Positions 34,089-41,244 of a DNA stretch of 64,000 nt are shown here, piece by piece; the stretch's first letter is position 1, and each line of letters starts with the position of its first letter. The stretch is from VFKI01 sp033762075. GTDB taxonomy: Bacteria > Pseudomonadota > Gammaproteobacteria > DSM-16500. The DNA lies in contig JANRLY010000035.1 of the NCBI GenBank assembly GCA_033762075.1, forward strand, positions 38,964-102,963. The letters are read 5' to 3'. Under the pieces are notes generated by a model. That model was not told the DNA's origin, made no database searches, and saw only the letters and a list, made by a program, of their open reading frames with translations. The position numbers and the translations under genes were made by a program.

Positions 34089-35293
34089 GCGAAGACCTCG
34101 CTGACTTGTTCTAATCCTACAACGAAAGCATCAACATCTTCACGTGTATTGTAAAGACCAAATGATGCACGTGCGCACGCAGGTACATTGTAATATTCCA
34201 TTAAAGGCATTGCACAATGATGCCCGGCGCGAATTGCAATACCAGCATGATCTAAAATCGTGCCGATATCATGTGGATGAATGTTGTCTAATGTAAAAGC
34301 GAGCACGCCAATTTTACCGGGCGCATTGCCAAGCATAGAAAAACCTGGAAAGTGATTTAAACATTCGATTGCATATGCCAATAAATCTTGTCCGTGAGAC
34401 TGAACATGCGCCATGCCAATTTTTTCGAGCCACTCAACTGCTTTCGCTAAACCAATCGCTTCTGCAATCGCAGGTGTGCCTGCTTCAAATTTCGCGGGAC
34501 ATTTCGCAAATGTTGTGCCAGAAAAGCGTACACGTTCAATCATGTCTCCGCCACCTTGCCAGGGCGACATTTTTTCCAGTAAATCAGCTTTGCCATATAA
34601 AACACCAATGCCAGTGGGACCATACATTTTATGCGAAGAGAATGCATAAAAATCACAGCCAAGTTGTTGCACATCGACAGGCAAATGCGCAATGGCTTGC
34701 GCGCCATCCACTAAAACAGGTACACCATGCGCGTGTGCAATCTCAGTGATTTTTTGAATGGGATTCACGGTGCCTAACACATTAGAGGCATGTGCAACTG
34801 CAACCATGCGTGTGCGATTTGAAAATAACGCAGCATATTTATCTAAATCTAATTCACCGAGCGGCGTGAGTGGCACAACTTTAATTTCAGCTTTTTTTTC
34901 TGCTGCCAATAATTGCCATGGTACGATATTCGAATGATGTTCCATGACTGTTAAAATAATTTCATCGCCGGGTTGAATATGTTCGCGACCATAACTTTGC
35001 GCTACTAAATTAATCGCTTCAGTTGTGCCGCGGACAAAAATAATTTCATGTGCGTGTTTTGCATGAATAAATTGTTGAATACGTTTGCGTGCAGATTCAA
35101 ATAGCTCAGTAGCAGTTTGACTCAGGGTATAGACACCGCGATGAATATTCGCATGTTGATTTTGATAATAATGATTCATCGCTTCAATTACGCACAAGGG
35201 CTTTTGACTGCTCGCACCACTATCGAGGTAAACAAGGGGTTTGCCATGAATCGTTTGATTTAAAATTGGAAATTGATTTCGAATATCATTCAT
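34085..35293 (-). CDS. sufS: cysteine desulfurase SufS
   Basis: PLP enzyme, 402 residues, removes sulfur from cysteine for cluster assembly. Seen: VYLDSGASSQKP, ILTVMEHHSNIVPW, VDGAQAIAHLPVDVQ, the PLP lysine in FYAFSSHKMYGPTG and the catalytic cysteine loop RAGHHCAMPLM. The open frame continues to 35371, but MNDIRNQFPIL is the family N-terminus, so M27 (35293) is used; an ATG two codons up is possible. It overlaps the sufD stop by 8 bases. Confidence 0.95.
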   Translation of the reverse strand: MNDIRNQFPILNQTIHGKPLVYLDSGASSQKPLCVIEAMNHYYQNQHANIHRGVYTLSQTATELFESARKRIQQFIHAKHAHEIIFVRGTTEAINLVAQSYGREHIQPGDEIILTVMEHHSNIVPWQLLAAEKKAEIKVVPLTPLGELDLDKYAALFSNRTRMVAVAHASNVLGTVNPIQKITEIAHAHGVPVLVDGAQAIAHLPVDVQQLGCDFYAFSSHKMYGPTGIGVLYGKADLLEKMSPWQGGGDMIERVRFSGTTFAKCPAKFEAGTPAIAEAIGLAKAVEWLEKIGMAHVQSHGQDLLAYAIECLNHFPGFSMLGNAPGKIGVLAFTLDNIHPHDIGTILDHAGIAIRAGHHCAMPLMEYYNVPACARASFGLYNTREDVDAFVVGLEQVSEVFA

Positions 35294-36221
35294 GAGCATA
35301 TACTCGTTGACGTAGCCAGTTTTGAATGGGTGCAGAATGGATTTGCATAAAAATCTCTTCAGCAAATGCATCGGTTAATAATTTTTTTGCATCATGTAGT
35401 GAAATGCCGCGTGCTTGTAAATAAAATAAAGCGTCTTGATCTAATTGTCCGACTGTCGAACCGTGCGTGCACTTCACATCTTCTGCATCAATTTCAAGCT
35501 CAGGTTGGCTTTTCGCTTCTGCACCTGCGCAGAGTAATAAGTGATGATTTGCTTGCGAAGCATTAATTTTATCTGCATTCTTATGCACAACGACTTTTCC
35601 ACGAAAAGCTGAAATGGATTTATTGTCTAAAACACCTTTGTATAACATATGACTATTGCCATGTGGTGCTTGATGATCGACTTGTACGTGATGTGTGATC
35701 GTTTGACCATCGCGATTTGGCTTTGATAATCCGTATAAAAAACTTTCTGCGTGTGTGCCGCGCTGGGTAATATGCAATGTCACTTTTGAAACATGTCCGC
35801 CGATCGAAAAAAAGCCTGCTTCAAATTTGCTATTTTGATCTTGAGTGATTTGATAGTCAGCAGCATGGGAAATGTTTTTGGGTAAATGTTGATATTGAAT
35901 CCAGTGGAGCTGTGCGTTTTTTTCTAAATGGATTTTGGTTACCGCCGTCATTGCGAGCTCAACGTTTTTGGTTGAGCGTGGCAATCCAGATTGATTTTGT
36001 TTTGGATCGTCACGGCCAAACGTTTCACGGCCTCGCGATGACGTCGGTTCATTATTTTCAGGACGCATAACTTCTTCAATAATAGTGACACAGCTATTTT
36101 CACCCAAACGTAAAATTCTTTCGCCATGATGAAGCGGTAAAAATATTGGCTCAGCGGCGTTGAAATGCGCTGGAAAAATAATTTCTCTTTGTTCAGCAAG
36201 AATTTCAGCTGGGGCATTCAT
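35286..36221 (-). CDS. sufD: SufD scaffold subunit, short and carrying an in-frame repeat insertion
   Basis: A 311-residue SufB/SufD-family protein of the SufBC2D complex. The C-terminal core LELDAEDVKCTHGSTVGQLD-like stretch (LEIDAEDVKCTHGSTV, FYLQARGISLHDAKKLL) is clear. Residues ~60-92 (EPTSSRGRETFGRDDPKQNQ and on) are the translation of a 96-bp interspersed repeat (35947-36042) and not SufD sequence. Common SufD proteins exceed 400 residues; this one lacks much of the N-terminal helical part. It overlaps sufC by 4 bases (ATGA); the 7 extra upstream codons in the frame are not used. Confidence 0.88.
   Translation of the reverse strand: MNAPAEILAEQREIIFPAHFNAAEPIFLPLHHGERILRLGENSCVTIIEEVMRPENNEPTSSRGRETFGRDDPKQNQSGLPRSTKNVELAMTAVTKIHLEKNAQLHWIQYQHLPKNISHAADYQITQDQNSKFEAGFFSIGGHVSKVTLHITQRGTHAESFLYGLSKPNRDGQTITHHVQVDHQAPHGNSHMLYKGVLDNKSISAFRGKVVVHKNADKINASQANHHLLLCAGAEAKSQPELEIDAEDVKCTHGSTVGQLDQDALFYLQARGISLHDAKKLLTDAFAEEIFMQIHSAPIQNWLRQRVYAHE
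35947..36042. repeat. interspersed repeat inserted in frame in sufD
   Basis: Ends gtcattgcgag and ctcgcgatgac are inverted with one mismatch, and the middle contains gagcgtggcaatccag. Length is 96 bases, exactly 32 codons, so the frame is kept. Relatives lie at 11667-11770, 40308-40414 and 44107-44207 between genes. Confidence 0.85.
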
Positions 36222-36979
36222 GATGCAACCTCTTCTAACCAACCATAGCCTTTCTTTTCAACTTCGAGCGCAAGCTCAGGACCGCCAGTTTTAATGATCT
36301 TGCCGTGCATCATAATGTGCACGATGTCTGGCACAATATAATCTAATAATCTTTGATAATGGGTGATGACGATAAAGCTGCGTTGTGGATCACGCAAACT
36401 ATTCACGCCTTTTGCAACTGCTTGTAATGCATCTACATCTAACCCTGAGTCGGTTTCATCGAGAATTGCAACGCGAGGTTCTAGTAATAACATTTGCAAA
36501 ATTTCATTGCGTTTTTTTTCGCCGCCAGAAAAACCTTCGTTGACGGGGCGTTGTAAAAATTTTTCATCCATGTCCACACATTTTAATTTTTGTTTGACTA
36601 ATGTTAAAAAATCGAGCGCATCGAGCGGTGCTTGGCCACGTTGTTTTTGAATTGCATTGTAAGCCGTGCGTAAAAAATGGGTGTTGTTGACGCCAGGAAT
36701 TTCGACAGGATATTGAAATGCTAAAAATAATCCTGCTGTCGCGCGATCTTCAGGCGACATATTTAAAAGGTCTTTGTTGTCGAGTGTAACGTTACCTGCT
36801 TGAACTTCGTAGCCTTGTTTGCCGGCTAACACATGCGCTAAAGTACTTTTACCTGAACCATTAGGTCCCATGATGGCGTGGACTTCGCCAGGATTTACAG
36901 AGAGTGTGAGGCCGCACAAAATATTTTTTGGCGTGGATTCATTTTGAATGGTAACAGCTAAATCACGAATAACTAACAT
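36218..36979 (-). CDS. sufC: SufC ATPase of the SufBCD complex
   Basis: A 253-residue ABC-type ATPase that powers SufBCD. Walker A is GPNGSGKSTLAHVL, signature NEGFSGGEKKRNEI, Walker B VAILDETDSGLDVDALQ and H-loop VITHYQRLLDYI, all SufC-specific wording. Adjacent to sufB (1-base overlap) and sufD (4-base overlap). Confidence 0.97.
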   Translation of the reverse strand: MLVIRDLAVTIQNESTPKNILCGLTLSVNPGEVHAIMGPNGSGKSTLAHVLAGKQGYEVQAGNVTLDNKDLLNMSPEDRATAGLFLAFQYPVEIPGVNNTHFLRTAYNAIQKQRGQAPLDALDFLTLVKQKLKCVDMDEKFLQRPVNEGFSGGEKKRNEILQMLLLEPRVAILDETDSGLDVDALQAVAKGVNSLRDPQRSFIVITHYQRLLDYIVPDIVHIMMHGKIIKTGGPELALEVEKKGYGWLEEVAS

Positions 36980-38421
36980 TAACCTACACTCCCCTCTAAA
37001 CTGACTTCGAGTAATTTTTGTGCTTCGACGGCAAATTCCATCGGTAATTCATTAAATACTTTTCTGCAAAAACCATTCACAATTAAAGACACAGCATCTT
37101 CGGCATTCATGCCACGTTGTTGACAATAAAATAATTGATCTTCGCCAATTTTAGAGGTGCTAGCCTCATGCTCAATCTGTGCGCTCGGATGTTTAACTTC
37201 AATTGTTGGAAAAGTATGGGCACCGCATGTATTGCCTAATAATAACGAATCACATTGTGTAAAGTTTCTGGCGTCACGCGCGGTCGGCGCAACGCGCACT
37301 AATCCGCGATAGGTGTTTTGGCCGAAACCTGCAGAAATACCTTTTGAAATAATCGTGCTTTTTGTATTTTTACCGATGTGAATCATCTTGGTGCCGGTGT
37401 CTGCTTGTTGATGTAAATTTGTGAGCGCGACAGAATAAAATTCACCGATGGAATGATCGCCTTGCAGCACCACGCTGGGGTATTTCCAGGTGATTGCTGA
37501 GCCTGTTTCAATTTGTGTCCAAGCAATTTTAGAATGTTTGCCACGACATGCACCGCGTTTTGTTACAAAATTGTAAATTCCGCCACGGCCATTTTCATCT
37601 CCAGGATACCAATTTTGCACGGTGGAATATTTTATTTGCGCATGATCGAGTGCAACTAATTCAACGACTGCTGCGTGTAATTGATTTTCATCCCGCATCG
37701 GTGCGGTGCAACCTTCAAGATAACTGACATAACTGTTTTCATCCGCAATAATTAACGTGCGTTCAAATTGTCCGGTTTTTGCAGCGTTGATACGAAAATA
37801 GGTTGATAATTCCATCGGGCAGCGCACATCTTTCGGAATATAAACAAACGAACCATCGCTGAAAACGGCGGAATTTAATGCTGCAAAAAAATTATCTTTA
37901 TAAGGCACAACAGTACCAAGATATTTTTCAATGAGTTCGGGATGTTGTTGCAATGCTTCAGAGAAAGGACAAAAAATCACGCCGGCTTTTGCAAGCGTTT
38001 CTTTAAAAGTGGTTGCAACAGAAACACTATCAAACACGGCATCGACAGCAACACCCGCTAAAGCTGCGCGTTCATGCAAGGGAATGCCGAGTTTTTCATA
38101 AGTTTTTAATAATTCAAGATCAACGTCGTCTAAACTTTTGGGACCGTCTTTATTTGTTTTGGGCGCAGAGTAATAAATAATACTTTGAAAATCGATATCT
38201 GGAAATTTTAAATGTGCCCAGCGCGGCAAAGATAATGTTAACCAATGGCGATACGCGCGTAGTCGCCATTCCAACATAAATTCAGGTTCATTTTTACGTG
38301 CAGAAATACGACGAATGACTTCTTCAGATAAGCCTGGCGCAAAAGTATCTGCATCAATATCGGTCACAAAACCATGTTGATATTGGCGATTGACAACTTC
38401 TTTGATGTAACTATTTTTCAT
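36979..38421 (-). CDS. sufB: SufB scaffold subunit
   Basis: A 480-residue main scaffold of SufBC2D, where the cluster is built. Seen: FIPKDVRCPMELSTYFRIN-like text (VYIPKDVRCPMELSTYFRI), SYLEGCTAPMRDENQLHAAV with a conserved Cys, KRGACRGKHSKIAWTQIETG and EHEASTSKIGEDQLFYCQQRG. It is the first structural gene of the operon. The Rrf2 regulator lies 177 bases upstream, separated from sufB by interspersed repeats. Confidence 0.97.
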   Translation of the reverse strand: MKNSYIKEVVNRQYQHGFVTDIDADTFAPGLSEEVIRRISARKNEPEFMLEWRLRAYRHWLTLSLPRWAHLKFPDIDFQSIIYYSAPKTNKDGPKSLDDVDLELLKTYEKLGIPLHERAALAGVAVDAVFDSVSVATTFKETLAKAGVIFCPFSEALQQHPELIEKYLGTVVPYKDNFFAALNSAVFSDGSFVYIPKDVRCPMELSTYFRINAAKTGQFERTLIIADENSYVSYLEGCTAPMRDENQLHAAVVELVALDHAQIKYSTVQNWYPGDENGRGGIYNFVTKRGACRGKHSKIAWTQIETGSAITWKYPSVVLQGDHSIGEFYSVALTNLHQQADTGTKMIHIGKNTKSTIISKGISAGFGQNTYRGLVRVAPTARDARNFTQCDSLLLGNTCGAHTFPTIEVKHPSAQIEHEASTSKIGEDQLFYCQQRGMNAEDAVSLIVNGFCRKVFNELPMEFAVEAQKLLEVSLEGSVG

Positions 38422-38439
38422 CTTTTGTCTCTATGTATG

Positions 38440-38594
38440 TTTTCCCTCTTTGGAAAAGGGCTTCACCAAAGGCCTCCTCTTTTGAAAAAGGGCTTCACCA
38501 AAGGCTTCCCCCTTTGAAAAAGGGGGATTGAGGGGGGTTTATATAAAAGCAATTTTTATAAATCCCTCCTACCTCCCTTTTCCAAAGGGAGAAA
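38440..38594. repeat. interspersed ccctttgaaaaagggg repeats between sufR and sufB
   Basis: Three forward copies around 38447-38545 (the last with gggggattgaggggggttta) and one inverted copy (ctcccttttccaaagggaga, about 38573-38592) fill most of the gap between the regulator and sufB. If one transcript spans both genes, this would form a strong hairpin in it. Confidence 0.85.
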
Positions 38595-38597
38595 TGT

Positions 38598-39011
38598 TTA
38601 GTTTGCAGCCAACCGCCCTGTCATATCTTGCAAAGTAATCCCTTCGATGGCTTTTAAAATAATTCGATTAATGACCTGCCAATTGTCACGTACGCCGCAC
38701 AATTGATCGAAGATGCACTGTTTGACGGGTGAACAGCAATTCGTGATCGCGACGCCGCCTTCTAGGGCGGTGAGAATCTCCGCCACATTCAAGTCAGTCG
38801 GTTGTTTGGCTAGTTGATAACCGCCAGCCGAACCCCGTGTCGATGAAACAAATCCTGAATTTAGCAATGTTTTCAATATCTTAGCAACAGTTGTTGGACT
38901 GAGATGGGTTGCCTTAGCAATTAAAGAGACACTTACGCGTTTGGAAGGGTCTAATGCTAGAAAGCATAAAACCATCATCGCGTAGTCTGTTAACTTACTG
39001 ATGCGTAGCAT
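38598..39011 (-). CDS. Rrf2-family SUF system regulator
   Basis: A 137-residue IscR-like transcription factor. The winged helix is LRISKLTDYAMMVLCFLAL through LSPTTVAKILKTLLNSGFVSS and RGSAGGYQLAK. Cysteines 92, 93, 99 and 105 could ligate an Fe-S cluster that senses assembly demand. Rrf2 proteins of this type head SUF operons in gammaproteobacteria (the Xanthomonas-type SUF regulator), so control of the downstream suf genes is expected. Confidence 0.9.
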   Translation of the reverse strand: MLRISKLTDYAMMVLCFLALDPSKRVSVSLIAKATHLSPTTVAKILKTLLNSGFVSSTRGSAGGYQLAKQPTDLNVAEILTALEGGVAITNCCSPVKQCIFDQLCGVRDNWQVINRIILKAIEGITLQDMTGRLAAN

Positions 39012-39136
39012 CTCGTCACCTTGTCAATCTTAGGGGCGATATAGTACTGCATTTGTCCTGATTCAAGCAAATGGTTTTCTGGTATCACTCAGTCTGCAAC
39101 CAGGGCAGGGTCCAGACATGACGGAGAACTAATCGA

Positions 39137-39739
39137 CTACTGTGAATGCTTGCAAAGTTTATTTATCAATTCCCTCACCGCTTTTCCCCGATGGCTCAAC
39201 TGATTTTTTTCATCGTGCGATAATTCAGCTGCACTGCGTTGTGTTGTAGGGTCGAGGAAAATGGGATCATATCCAAAACCCTTAGTGCCTCTGACTATCG
39301 TTAAAATATGGCCGTGCCATTGGCCTTCCGCAATGATAGGTGCAGGATCAGTTGCAGAAGATAAAAAAACGAGCGAACAATGAAACCATGCGCGGCGATT
39401 TTCAAAAGCTACATTTTTTAAAGCATCAAGACATTTTTTAATATTTGCTTCTGGATTTTGTGGCATGCCCGCATAACGTGCAGAATAAATGCCAGGCTCA
39501 CCTTTTAAATATGGCACGACTAATCCTGAATCATCTGCGATCGCCGGTAACTTTGATATTTCTGCTGCATGACGTGCTTTCAATAAAGCATTTTCAACAA
39601 ATGTTAAACCTGTTTCTTCCACATCTTCAATGTTAAAAAAAGATTGCGGTACAATTTCGATCGATGTGTGTTGAAATGCATGTTGTAGCTCAGCTAACTT
39701 GCCAGCATTATTGCTCGCGAAAATAATTTTTTGGTTCAT
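39137..39739 (-). CDS. rdgB: XTP/dITP pyrophosphatase (RdgB/HAM1)
   Basis: A 200-residue house-cleaning enzyme that removes deaminated purine nucleotides. Seen: IIFASNNAGKLAELQHAF, EETGLTFVENALLKARHAA, AIADDSGLVVPYLKGEPGIYSARYAG and GTKGFGYDPIF, with the LSHDEKNQLSHRGKA end. Next to yggT with a 2-base gap, as in many gammaproteobacteria. Confidence 0.96.
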   Translation of the reverse strand: MNQKIIFASNNAGKLAELQHAFQHTSIEIVPQSFFNIEDVEETGLTFVENALLKARHAAEISKLPAIADDSGLVVPYLKGEPGIYSARYAGMPQNPEANIKKCLDALKNVAFENRRAWFHCSLVFLSSATDPAPIIAEGQWHGHILTIVRGTKGFGYDPIFLDPTTQRSAAELSHDEKNQLSHRGKAVRELINKLCKHSQ

Positions 39740-39741
39740 GA

Positions 39742-40269
39742 TTACCCCGGCAACATCATTGCCACAAACTGCAACAAAATGAGCGCTGGGATGGGAGAAA
39801 TATCAAACCCGGAAATCGGCGGGATGATGCGTTGAAAAGGACGCAAAATCGGTGCAGTAATTGCATAGAGAATGTCATTCATCGGGGATTGTGTTTGAAT
39901 CCAACTTAAAATGGCTTGAATTAAAATGGCATAGAACCAAGTTTGTAAAAAAACTTTAAGAGTTGCAGAAAATGCGAAAATGAACATTGTCACAATGGAG
40001 GGGGACATGCCGACTAAATAAAATACGATAAAAATTTTGAGGCATTCTAATAAAACCATCACTAGCAAAGTAGAAAGCTCAATGCCGCGAAAATTGGGAA
40101 TGACTTTTCGCAAAGGTGCGATAATCGGTTGGGTCACGCGAGTAATAAATTGTACGACAGGATTAAAGTAATGCATGTGTGCGTAAGCAAGTAAAACACG
40201 AATTGCTAAAATAAAAAGATAAATATTAAAAAGCGTTGTCGTTAAAAAAACAAATGCATTTCCAACCAT
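39742..40269 (-). CDS. yggT: YggT-family membrane protein
   Basis: A 175-residue protein with two YGGT repeats, each ending in a P-xLxPxRxxIP-like motif (PIIAPLRKVIPNFRGI and PILRPFQRIIPPISGFDISP), and about four hydrophobic helices. The family is linked to osmotic stress and membrane organisation, and typically sits with yggS, proC and rdgB. Confidence 0.92.
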   Translation of the reverse strand: MVGNAFVFLTTTLFNIYLFILAIRVLLAYAHMHYFNPVVQFITRVTQPIIAPLRKVIPNFRGIELSTLLVMVLLECLKIFIVFYLVGMSPSIVTMFIFAFSATLKVFLQTWFYAILIQAILSWIQTQSPMNDILYAITAPILRPFQRIIPPISGFDISPIPALILLQFVAMMLPG

Positions 40270-40307
40270 TTTTTAGGTTCCTTCTTCGTAACCGTTCACG
40301 AGGTTCC

Positions 40308-40414
40308 GTCATCGCGAGGCTACGAAGTGCTTAGCCGCGGCGATCCAGTTTTAAAAGATTGGATTGCCACGCCGGATCCCGGATCAAGTCCGGGACTTCG
40401 TGGGCTCGCAATGA
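40308..40414. repeat. interspersed repeat between yggT and proC
   Basis: Begins gtcatcgcgaggctacgaag, contains tagccgcggcgatccag and ends ggctcgcaatga. Same family as 11667-11770. It separates proC from yggT inside what should be one operon; the proC stop is just beyond its right end. Confidence 0.85.
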
Positions 40415-40419
40415 TGAAC

Positions 40420-41244
40420 TTACCCTTCGTCTGAGCTAGCCAATTCATTCGAGCGCTTTTCGGCGGCAAACAATGCTTCGCGAAAAAGCTCTGAAAGTTT
40501 ACCATGTTCAAGGACATGAAGGGCAGCCTCAGTTGTACCCCCTTTTGAAGTGACACGGCGCTTTAATTCATCAAGCGGAACATTGGTTTCGATGGCCATG
40601 CGCGCGGCGCCTAATGCAGTTTGTACCGTGAGCAATTTTGCTGTTTCAGGTGGCAAGCCCAATTGAATTCCCGTTTGTTGCAAAGCATCCATCATCAGAA
40701 AAAAGTATGCCGGCCCTGAGCCGGATAATGCAGTGACGGCATCCAATAACTTTTCATCTGATAACCAAACGGTTAAGCCTACTGCACGTAAAATGTCATC
40801 GGCAAGGGCTTTTTGTGTTGCATTGACATGCGCATTCGCAAAAAGTGCCGTCACACCTGCGCGAAGTAATGCTGGAGTGTTGGGCATACAGCGGACAATG
40901 GGAGTTGCCTCACCTAGCCAATTTTGCATATTTTGAATGCGAATGCCGGCTGCGATAGATAGCACTAATGATTTATTTTTTTGAATGATACTGGCGAGTG
41001 GTTTTGCAATCGACGCCATCATTTGCGGTTTCACAGCAAATAAAATCACATTTGCTGCTTGACACGCTTCGAGATTATTTTCTGCGGTTTGAATGTGATA
41101 TTGATTTTTTAAAGTCGATAATTTTTCTGTATCAGGATCACTGATACAAATATCTTTCGCAGGAAAATCATTGGCAATTAATCCACCTAATAAGGCAGTG
41201 CCCATATTGCCAGCACCGAGAATAGTGATTTTTGTAGACGTCAT
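40420..41244 (-). CDS. proC: pyrroline-5-carboxylate reductase
   Basis: ProC, 274 residues, reduces pyrroline-5-carboxylate to proline with NAD(P)H. N-terminal Rossmann motif ITILGAGNMGTALLGGL; catalytic domain with VRCMPNTPALLRAGVTALF, DAVTALSGSGPAYFF and VTSKGGTTEAAL. Its ATG overlaps the stop of the large 923-residue gene by 4 bases (ATGA). Confidence 0.96.
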   Translation of the reverse strand: MTSTKITILGAGNMGTALLGGLIANDFPAKDICISDPDTEKLSTLKNQYHIQTAENNLEACQAANVILFAVKPQMMASIAKPLASIIQKNKSLVLSIAAGIRIQNMQNWLGEATPIVRCMPNTPALLRAGVTALFANAHVNATQKALADDILRAVGLTVWLSDEKLLDAVTALSGSGPAYFFLMMDALQQTGIQLGLPPETAKLLTVQTALGAARMAIETNVPLDELKRRVTSKGGTTEAALHVLEHGKLSELFREALFAAEKRSNELASSDEG

